A DNA stretch of 16,263 bases from Anaerolineae bacterium CG2_30_64_16. GTDB taxonomy: Bacteria; Chloroflexota; Anaerolineae; CG2-30-64-16. Shown here piece by piece: positions 9,194 to 14,247 of this stretch. The translations under genes and the position numbers were made by a program. Positions within the stretch are counted from its first letter, which is position 1; each line of letters begins with the position of its first letter. The stretch lies in assembly GCA_001871755.1 (NCBI GenBank), contig MNXL01000274.1, positions 1-16,263 on the forward strand, read 5' to 3'. The notes under the pieces were generated by a model. The model saw nothing but the letters and a program-made list of their open reading frames with translations, searched no databases and was not told where the DNA came from.

Positions 9194-9211
9194 TTGGATC
9201 AAAGAATCCAA
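9194..9211. promoter_or_regulatory. Candidate operator: TTGGAT-N6-ATCCAA
   Basis: A 6-bp perfect inverted repeat with a 6-nt spacer lies 27 nt upstream of the DeoR start and about 45 nt downstream of its -10 box, inside the leader. Position suits autoregulation by a dimeric repressor. Only one copy was found, so this stays tentative. Confidence 0.35.
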
Positions 9212-9255
9212 GGGGTTTCATTTACGATCAGAAGGCTTACGGCGTCGCCCAGCAG

Positions 9256-9284
9256 AATATATCACGGATCACCACGACTGTCAA
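9256..9284 (-). promoter_or_regulatory. Strong sigma70-type promoter for the minus-strand cluster
   Basis: On the minus strand: TTGACA (9284-9279), 17-nt spacer, TATATT (9261-9256). That is 6/6 and 5/6 against the consensus at ideal spacing. Transcription would begin near 9249 and enter the DeoR-family gene about 80 nt later. No other convincing promoter was noticed in the cluster downstream, where most gene gaps are short. Confidence 0.8.
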
Positions 9285-9452
9285 GACCTTTCGCAAACGT
9301 AACACGAGAGAAAACCAAGTCCCTGTCCAGCATCGCCGTGACACCGCCCATGCGTTTGTTGCAAAAGCGCATCAACAGGGCGGCGGTCGAGCGAGGCAAG
9401 GCCAGCCGCATGCTGCGCCCGGGCGACCGCCGACCTACAAACGCCTCCCTAT

Positions 9453-9481
9453 TTGACAAGCCTTGGATGATCGTTTAGCAT
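9453..9481 (+). promoter_or_regulatory. Sigma70-type promoter for the URO-D-family gene
   Basis: TTGACA (9453-9458), 17-nt spacer, TAGCAT (9476-9481): 6/6 and 4/6 matches. It is back-to-back with the leftward promoter, with 168 nt between the two -35 boxes. The predicted leader is about 105 nt. Confidence 0.65.
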
Positions 9482-9593
9482 TTGGCTCTGATCCTGTGCG
9501 TGCTGTTTTCCGTAACGGCAATGGGTACTATTCCGTTCATACAGGACTCACGGGATTCACTTAAACAATCAAATCAATCAGGAGCGATCCCAT

Positions 9594-10718
9594 ATGATGT
9601 CAATGCGCCAACGCATCCTGGCCGTTTATCGCGGTCAGACGCCAGACGTCGTCCCCTATATGCTCGATTTATCGCACTGGTTCTATCATAAGAACCGGAT
9701 GCCTTGGGATCTAAGCGTTGCCTATGAAAAGCCCGAGCATGAACTGATCACCTATCACAAGCGAATCGGCGCGGGCTTCTATATGCCGAACCTCGCTTCA
9801 TTTTATACAGCGGCGTATGGACCAGAGGTCCATTCGGAGGTGTCGAAGACCTACCACGGCGATACGCCCGAGATTGTCTGGCGGCTGACGACACCGTTGG
9901 GTACGATCGAACGCAGACGTATCTGGGAGGAGACCTCCTATTCTTGGGCAATCAGCCGGTGGGGAATACAGTCAGAACAGGATTTGCGGGTACTGGGGTA
10001 TGCGCTCGGTTCCCGGGTCTATGCGCCACTTTGGGACCGCCATGCTGCGTGGGATGAGGCGGTCGGCGACATGGGAGTCGTCTACCTCTCTGCCGGTTAC
10101 AGCGCAATGGGACACCTGCTGAACTACTGGCTGGGGATCAGCGGTACGGCATATGCAGCCAGCGATTGGCCAGTCACCCTTCGCGAGGAAGTGGATCGGA
10201 TCAACGAGAACACGCTTTGCCTCATCAACCTGCTTGCGACCTCGCCCGCCGACATCATCATCATGGGTGACAACTTCTCCAGCGACATCCAGTCCCCACG
10301 TTTTTTCCAGAAGTGGTCGGCCAGATTCTACACCGAAGCCGTGCGCCGTTTGCACGCGGCAGGCAAGTGCGTAGCTGTCCACATTGACGGCAAGCTGCGC
10401 GGAGCGATCCGCATGATTCAGGAAGCCGGCGCCGATTGTGCCGATGCGGTCACGCCCTCACCCATGGGTGATCTCACGCCGCCGGAGTGCCGCCAAGAGG
10501 CGGGGCCGGATTTCATCCTCTCCGGTGGGGTTCCCCCAAGTCTCTGGCTGCCCGATGTGGAGTTGGCGCACTTCCGACGGGCAGTGTTGAACTGGCTGGA
10601 GTTGAAGAGGTATGGCCCACGTCTCATCGCCAACGCGGGCGACCAGGTTCCTCCACATGCATGCGAGGATCGCATCGAATTCATGCGCGACTTGGTGGAG
10701 AGATACGGCAAGTTCTAA
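9594..10718 (+). CDS. Uroporphyrinogen decarboxylase (URO-D) family protein, probable methyltransferase-type member
   Basis: 374 aa. The start MRQRILAVYRGQTPDVVPYMLD is the typical URO-D-family N-terminus. MGDNFSS (224-230), AVHIDGKLRGAI (261-272), GADCADAVTPSPMGDL (279-294) and FILSGGVPPSLW (308-319) are the expected barrel strands. Corrinoid methyltransferases of this superfamily (MtaA, MtbA) bind zinc through an HxC pair; here the matching position is H263-I-D265, so that cysteine is replaced. A true HemE role is unlikely because of this divergence and the setting. ATG 9594 has AGGAG 9 nt upstream. It is transcribed away from the DeoR/MttB-family cluster from a shared regulatory region, so it may serve the same demethylation pathway or act on a related substrate. 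Confidence 0.88.
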   Translation: MMSMRQRILAVYRGQTPDVVPYMLDLSHWFYHKNRMPWDLSVAYEKPEHELITYHKRIGAGFYMPNLASFYTAAYGPEVHSEVSKTYHGDTPEIVWRLTTPLGTIERRRIWEETSYSWAISRWGIQSEQDLRVLGYALGSRVYAPLWDRHAAWDEAVGDMGVVYLSAGYSAMGHLLNYWLGISGTAYAASDWPVTLREEVDRINENTLCLINLLATSPADIIIMGDNFSSDIQSPRFFQKWSARFYTEAVRRLHAAGKCVAVHIDGKLRGAIRMIQEAGADCADAVTPSPMGDLTPPECRQEAGPDFILSGGVPPSLWLPDVELAHFRRAVLNWLELKRYGPRLIANAGDQVPPHACEDRIEFMRDLVERYGKF

Positions 10719-10743
10719 TAGTAGTCGGTCAAGGCTGATGGGT

Positions 10744-10801
10744 CGTAGCATAGTCCCTTGCGGGCGTTCGGGCGGACACAAGGCCCTATGTATGTGCTAC
10801 G
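10744..10801. repeat. Imperfect inverted repeat downstream of the URO-D-family gene
   Basis: CGTAGCATAG...CCTTG (10744-10760) pairs with CAAGG...CTATG...TGCTACG (10779-10801), with bulges. It begins 26 nt after the stop codon. No T-run follows, so an intrinsic terminator is not clearly indicated; it may protect the 3' end or act with Rho. Confidence 0.4.
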
Positions 10802-10833
10802 CATCAAATAACATAACGCCAAATTGCCAGCGG

Positions 10834-10857
10834 GGCGGGGCCGTTGACGCCCCCGCC
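10834..10857. repeat. GC-rich hairpin around the -35 box
   Basis: GGCGGGG (10834-10840) pairs exactly with CCCCGCC (10851-10857) across a 10-nt loop that contains the TTGACG -35 box. It could act as an operator, or as an RNA hairpin that slows incoming transcription. Confidence 0.5.
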
Positions 10858-10872
10858 GAGTGCTGCTATAGT
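10844..10872 (+). promoter_or_regulatory. Sigma70-type promoter for the polysaccharide block
   Basis: TTGACG (10844-10849), 17-nt spacer, TATAGT (10867-10872): 5/6 in each box with ideal spacing. Transcription would start near 10879, so the leader of about 150 nt contains the downstream hairpin element before the glycosyltransferase start at 11028. Confidence 0.65.
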
Positions 10873-10875
10873 GAG

Positions 10876-10979
10876 TCAGATAAAGTTTCGGGCTTTGGGA
10901 TCTGGAATAGAGGCTTCAGCCGGTTTCTTTGGGCCATAAGCGCAACCGGCTAAAGCCTCGAGTCCGGAAGATTATCTGA
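10876..10979. repeat. Dispersed GGCTTTAGCCGGT hairpin element, copy 2, with nested outer arms
   Basis: Inner arms GAGGCTTCAGCCGGTT (10910-10925) and AACCGGCTAAAGCCTC (10944-10959) pair with one mismatch around an 18-nt loop. Outer arms TCAGATAAAGTTTCGG (10876-10891) and CCGGAAGATTATCTGA (10964-10979) pair with three mismatches, giving a nested 104-nt inverted repeat. The reverse complement of the inner core matches copy 1 at 4987-5037. It is the size of a small non-autonomous mobile element and would be transcribed as the leader of the glycosyltransferase gene. Confidence 0.75.
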
Positions 10980-11027
10980 ACATCTATATGATGGGACCCA
11001 CCGAGTCTTTATCTGGCGAATCAAGCG

Positions 11028-12218
11028 ATGCCGCACTACATTCTCGACACCCGCACGGCCACGCCGCATTTCCCAGGCATCGGCCGTTACGTCACCAACC
11101 TTGCGCGCGGATTGGCGCCGCTGCTGGCGCGCGATGAGCGGCTGACCCTATTCTACGACCCGGCGCATCCCCCTTCCGTGTCGCCGACAGGGATCGCGCA
11201 GCTTGTGCCGGTTGCGACCTCGCCGTTTTCTCTTCAACAACAGTGGGTGATCCCGCGCCTGCTGCGTCAAATCGCCGGCGGCGCCCCCGCCATCTATCAC
11301 AGCGCCTACATCTTGATGCCCTACGCGCCCGGCGTGCCCACCGTGCTGACGGTGTACGACCTGATCCCGTTGTTGCTGCCGGGGCAGAGCAGCGGTCGAG
11401 CACGGTTGCTGGCGCGCACGGCCAATGCGCTGGCGTTGCGCGCGGCGCGGCGCGTGCTGGCGATCTCAGCAGCCACGCGCGCGGATTACATCCGCCATAT
11501 GGGCGTGCTGCCCGAACGGATCATGACCGTACCCCTGGCGGCTGACCCGGTCTTTCGGCCGCAAGCGCCCGCGGTCGTCGCCGCACTGCGGTCGCGCCTG
11601 TACCTGCCTGAGCGTTACGTGCTCTATCTGGGAAGCAACAAACCGCACAAAAATCTGGTACGGCTGGTCGAGGCGTGGGGACGTGCGAATTGCAGATTGC
11701 AGACAGCGTGCCCCGTAGTTCCGGGCATTGCAGATTGCAGATTGGTCATTGCCGGGGCATGGGATGATCGTTTTCCAGATGCCCAACAGCGTGCCGAGGT
11801 GTTGGGGCTGGCCGACTGTATCCGCTTCCTGGGGCCGGTGGCTGAGGCAGATTTGCCGGCGCTTTACGCGGGCGCGGCTCTGTTCGTCTTTCCATCATTG
11901 TACGAGGGCTTCGGGATGCCGGTGCTGGAGGCGATGGCCTGCGGGACGCCGGTCATCTGTGCGAACGGCTCCAGCCTGCCGGAAGTCGTCGGCGATCCTT
12001 CGGCAGGCTCAGGACAGGCAGCGGCGATCCAGGTAGACCCGCTCGATGTGGACGCGCTGGCCGCGACCATCGGTCGCGTGCTGGGCGATGAGGCGCTGGC
12101 TGAGGAGCTACGCGGGCGGGGCCTGCGCCAAGCTGCGCGGTTCACCTGGACGCAGACCGCGCAGCAAACGCTGGCGGTCTACCGCAGCCAGATGGCCGGC
12201 CCAGCGCAAACACATTGA
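11028..12218 (+). CDS. GT4-family glycosyltransferase carrying two repeat-derived insertions
   Basis: 396 aa GT-B retaining glycosyltransferase, mannosyltransferase-like. Marks include FPGIGRYVTNLARGL near the N-terminus, VYDLIPLLLP (109-118), LGSNKPHKNLVRLVEAW at the start of the C-terminal domain, and the EX7E motif E293/E301 in YEGFGMPVLEAM that handles the nucleotide-sugar donor. Two segments do not fit the family: residues about 221-236 arise from the ATTGCAG repeat, and residues 324-331 (PSAGSGQA) interrupt what would read LPEVVGD-AAIQVDPLD. Both keep the frame and lie in loops, so the enzyme may still fold. The ATG has no strong Shine-Dalgarno. It is the first gene of the polysaccharide block and most likely builds an exopolysaccharide or O-antigen unit in the cytoplasm. 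Confidence 0.9.
   Translation: MPHYILDTRTATPHFPGIGRYVTNLARGLAPLLARDERLTLFYDPAHPPSVSPTGIAQLVPVATSPFSLQQQWVIPRLLRQIAGGAPAIYHSAYILMPYAPGVPTVLTVYDLIPLLLPGQSSGRARLLARTANALALRAARRVLAISAATRADYIRHMGVLPERIMTVPLAADPVFRPQAPAVVAALRSRLYLPERYVLYLGSNKPHKNLVRLVEAWGRANCRLQTACPVVPGIADCRLVIAGAWDDRFPDAQQRAEVLGLADCIRFLGPVAEADLPALYAGAALFVFPSLYEGFGMPVLEAMACGTPVICANGSSLPEVVGDPSAGSGQAAAIQVDPLDVDALAATIGRVLGDEALAEELRGRGLRQAARFTWTQTAQQTLAVYRSQMAGPAQTH
11689..11744. repeat. ATTGCAG 7-nt-period direct repeats inside a gene
   Basis: ATTGCAGATTGCAGA occurs at 11689-11703 and again at 11727-11741, where it continues into a third unit. They flank a small GC inverted repeat (GCCC...GGGC, 11709-11726). The stretch is read in frame as part of the glycosyltransferase, between the 'VEAWGRA' helix and the 'CRLVIAG' strand, where relatives have a shorter loop. 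Confidence 0.75.
11997..12020. repeat. 24-nt dispersed repeat inserted in frame (PSAGSGQA)
   Basis: The segment begins CCTTCGGCAGGCTCAGGACA and adds eight codons exactly between D323 and A332 of the glycosyltransferase. Removing it restores a normal GT4 stretch (EVVGDAAIQVDPLD). From memory, near-identical motifs recur in proteins of Chloroflexota genomes, which I cannot verify here. Confidence 0.75.
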
Positions 12219-12243
12219 CCCGCGGCGCGCGGCGTGGTATCAT
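12215..12243 (+). promoter_or_regulatory. Sigma70-type promoter for the Uma2-family gene
   Basis: TTGACC (12215-12220), 17-nt spacer, TATCAT (12238-12243): 5/6 in both boxes. The -35 box overlaps the stop codon of the upstream glycosyltransferase, and the start codon follows the -10 box by 37 nt, giving the Uma2-family gene independent expression. Confidence 0.6.
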
Positions 12244-12267
12244 GAGGGCCAGTGGAAATGGATGGAC

Positions 12268-12276
12268 AGGAGGTGA
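12268..12276 (+). promoter_or_regulatory. Full-length Shine-Dalgarno
   Basis: AGGAGGTGA is a perfect complement of the 16S rRNA tail and sits 4 nt before ATG 12281. It sets the start of the Uma2-family gene over the in-frame upstream start at 12215. Confidence 0.85.
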
Positions 12277-12280
12277 TTCG

Positions 12281-13003
12281 ATGAGCGCAATGCCTGTGCC
12301 AGAGCGGCCGGTCGTCGAGTGGGATTGGCGCCAACGGCTGATCGAGGTCATCATGGCCGCGCCGGAGCCACCGGCAAAGCCCAAGATGACCTACGAGGAG
12401 TTCCTGGCCTGGGCCGACGAGGATACCCTGGCCGAGTGGGTGGACGGGGAGGTGGTGATGAGCAGCCCAGCGTCGTCAAGACATCAAGAGATCGTGGGCT
12501 TTTTATCAACGGTGATCGGTATGTTCGTCCGGCAGCGTGAGCTGGGGGTTGCGATGCTGGCGCCGTTCCAGATGAAGCTGCTTGATTCGGGACGCGAGCC
12601 TGACCTGATCTTCGTGGCTGCCCGGCACGTGGATCGCCTGCGCAATACCTACCTCGATGGCCCGGCAGATTTGGCTATCGAGGTGCTTTCACCGGAAAGC
12701 GTCAGTCGTGACCGAGGCGAAAAGTTCTACGAGTATGCCCGAGGCGGTGTGCCGGAGTACTGGCTGATTGACCCGCTGCGCAAGTGGGCCGAGTTCTACC
12801 GCCTGGGTGCGTTGGGACTCTACGAGCCGATCTTCAGCGGGCGCGAGGGAATTTTTCATTCGGAGGCTGTGCCAGGCTTCTGGCTGCGGGTGGAGTGGCT
12901 ATGGCAAGAACCGCTGCCTGGTTCATTGCGTATCCTGGGCGAGATTGCCGGAATCGCGCCCCAGCTGGTTGAGCAGTTTATGCAAGCGTTGGGCAACCGG
13001 TGA
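12281..13003 (+). CDS. Uma2-family protein (DUF820, PD-(D/E)XK endonuclease fold)
   Basis: 240 aa. The N-terminal MTYEEFLAWADED and WVDGEVVMSSPAS blocks, REPDLIFV (D108), DLAIEVLSPES (E134), the downstream K148 and GVPEYWLIDP (156-165) are the signature order of the Uma2 family; D108, E134 and K148 are candidate metal-site residues of the restriction-endonuclease-like fold. Its cellular role is not established; such genes are numerous in cyanobacteria and Chloroflexota and often stand alone. Here it sits between two glycosyltransferases, with its own promoter and very strong Shine-Dalgarno. Its stop overlaps the next start in GTGA, so it may be inserted into the glycan operon while driving expression of the downstream gene. 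No direct role in glycan synthesis is indicated. Confidence 0.9.
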   Translation: MSAMPVPERPVVEWDWRQRLIEVIMAAPEPPAKPKMTYEEFLAWADEDTLAEWVDGEVVMSSPASSRHQEIVGFLSTVIGMFVRQRELGVAMLAPFQMKLLDSGREPDLIFVAARHVDRLRNTYLDGPADLAIEVLSPESVSRDRGEKFYEYARGGVPEYWLIDPLRKWAEFYRLGALGLYEPIFSGREGIFHSEAVPGFWLRVEWLWQEPLPGSLRILGEIAGIAPQLVEQFMQALGNR

Positions 13004-14145
13004 AGATCCTCCACGTCTACAAAGACTACCCCCCCATCCTTGGCGGCATCGAGAATCACGTCAAGCTACTGGCCGAAGGCCAGGCCGCACAAGGGCATGG
13101 TGTCACGGTCTTGGTGACCAACCCGACCGGCGCGCGCACCACGCGCACGGTCGAAAACGCCGTGGTTGTGATCCGCGCGGGCCGGTTGGCAACGGTCGCC
13201 TCCACCCCGCTGAGCCTGGCCCTGGCGTGGCAGTTGTCCCGACAGCGCCCCGATGTCGTCCATCTGCACTTCCCCTATCCCATCGGCGAGGTCAGCCAGT
13301 GGCTCTTGCGCCGCGGGCGGGCGACCGTGCTCAGCTACCACGCCGATATTGTGCGGCAAGCCGGCATCCTGCGCTTCTACCGGCCGTTGCTCCGACGGGT
13401 TCTGGCGTCCGCGGGCGCGATCGTCATCGGCAGCCCCCCCATGCGCGGCAGCGCCTATCTGGCGGATCACCAAGCCAAGCTCCGTTTGATTCCCTATGGT
13501 ATCCCTTTGAGCCATTTCGGAGCGCAGCCGGCCGCCGCAGACTTAACGCGCGTTCTGAAACGCTACCTGGATCAGCCTGCTGCGTCAGCCACACCGCGGT
13601 TGCTTTTCGTGGGCCGTCTCCGTTACTATAAAGGGTTGGACACGTTGATCCGCGCGTTACCGGACATCCCCGGTCGGTTGCTGGTGGTGGGCATCGGGCC
13701 GATGGAAGCCGAATGGAAGGCGTTGGCGCAGGCGTGCGGCGTCAGCGAGCGCATCGCCTGGCTGGGCGAGGCGCCCGACGCCGATCTGCCAGCGCTCTAT
13801 CACCTGGCCGACCTGTTTGTGCTGCCAGCCAGCCATCCCAGCGAGGCCTTTGGATTGGTGCAGGTCGAGGCGATGGCCGCCGGCGTGCCTGTGATTTGCA
13901 CGGAGCTGGGAACCGGCACGTCCTATGTCAATCAAGATGGTGTGACCGGCCGTGTCGTCCCGCCGCGCGATCCGGGCGCCCTGGCGGCCGCGATTCGTGA
14001 GTTGTGGGCCGATCCGTCAAAATTGGCCGCCATGTCTATCGCGGCCCGCGCACGCGTCGAAACCGAATTCGCACAAGCGGTGATGGTCGAGCGGATGTTG
14101 GAGGTCTATCGGGCCCTGCTCGATAAGCCTGCGGATGGCGGCTGA
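13000..14145 (+). CDS. GT4-family glycosyltransferase (PimA/WcaI-like)
   Basis: 381 aa, full GT-B length. The N-terminal domain has HVYKDYPPILGGIENHV with the family GGxE loop (15-18), VVHLHFP (86-92) and LSYHADIV (111-118). The C-terminal donor domain has LLFVGRLRYYKGLDTLI with R206 and K211, VVGIGP (229-234) and an EX7E pair E282/E290 in SEAFGLVQVEAMAAG. It presumably adds a hexose to a lipid-linked or polymer acceptor at the inner face of the membrane. The start is GTG at 13000, overlapping the TGA of the Uma2-family gene (GTGA), which implies coupled translation. No other start fits, since the first beta strand MKILHVY begins there. It is followed, 102 nt later, by the membrane polymerase-like gene. 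Confidence 0.92.
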   Translation: MKILHVYKDYPPILGGIENHVKLLAEGQAAQGHGVTVLVTNPTGARTTRTVENAVVVIRAGRLATVASTPLSLALAWQLSRQRPDVVHLHFPYPIGEVSQWLLRRGRATVLSYHADIVRQAGILRFYRPLLRRVLASAGAIVIGSPPMRGSAYLADHQAKLRLIPYGIPLSHFGAQPAAADLTRVLKRYLDQPAASATPRLLFVGRLRYYKGLDTLIRALPDIPGRLLVVGIGPMEAEWKALAQACGVSERIAWLGEAPDADLPALYHLADLFVLPASHPSEAFGLVQVEAMAAGVPVICTELGTGTSYVNQDGVTGRVVPPRDPGALAAAIRELWADPSKLAAMSIAARARVETEFAQAVMVERMLEVYRALLDKPADGG

Positions 14146-14247
14146 ATTGGCTTTTTCGGTCAAGATACAGTAATATACATCCTTGTTTCTATCCTGCGCC
14201 GATAAGGGTTGCCCGCGGGAATTCGCCCTGCTTGAGACGGATAGGTT

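Larger units (their letters stand above)
9168..9593. other. Divergent regulatory region without genes
   Basis: 426 nt separate the leftward DeoR-family gene from the rightward URO-D-family gene. It holds two back-to-back sigma70-type promoters (9256-9284 leftward, 9453-9481 rightward) and a short inverted repeat at 9194-9211. The stretch 9300-9450 between the promoters contains only short open frames that match nothing I recognise; I see no gene in it. Confidence 0.75.
10719..11027. other. Intergenic region between catabolic and polysaccharide blocks
   Basis: 309 nt without a gene. It contains an imperfect inverted repeat just after the URO-D-family gene (10744-10801), a GC-rich hairpin overlapping a promoter (10834-10872), and the second copy of the GGCTTTAGCCGGT hairpin element (10876-10979). 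The function of the block switches here from catabolism to cell-surface glycan synthesis. Confidence 0.7.

Noticed and set aside
9194..9478. Small open frames on both strands between the divergent promoters
   Set aside because: No recognisable domain, no good Shine-Dalgarno, and they overlap promoter elements.
9594..10718. Housekeeping HemE uroporphyrinogen decarboxylase
   Set aside because: The sequence follows the divergent methyltransferase-type branch and lies alone beside a catabolic cluster.
11689..11744. CRISPR-like array
   Set aside because: Units are only 7 nt, there are no regular spacers, and the stretch is read as protein.
12215..12280. Upstream start for the Uma2 frame
   Set aside because: It would overlap the glycosyltransferase stop and the predicted promoter, while ATG 12281 has a perfect Shine-Dalgarno.
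14146..14247. Possible terminator or promoter between the second glycosyltransferase and the polymerase-like gene
   Set aside because: AGCC/GGCT before a T-run pairs over only 4 bp, and TTGGCT-N18-TAATAT is a weak promoter match; neither is convincing. The 102-nt gap otherwise shows nothing.
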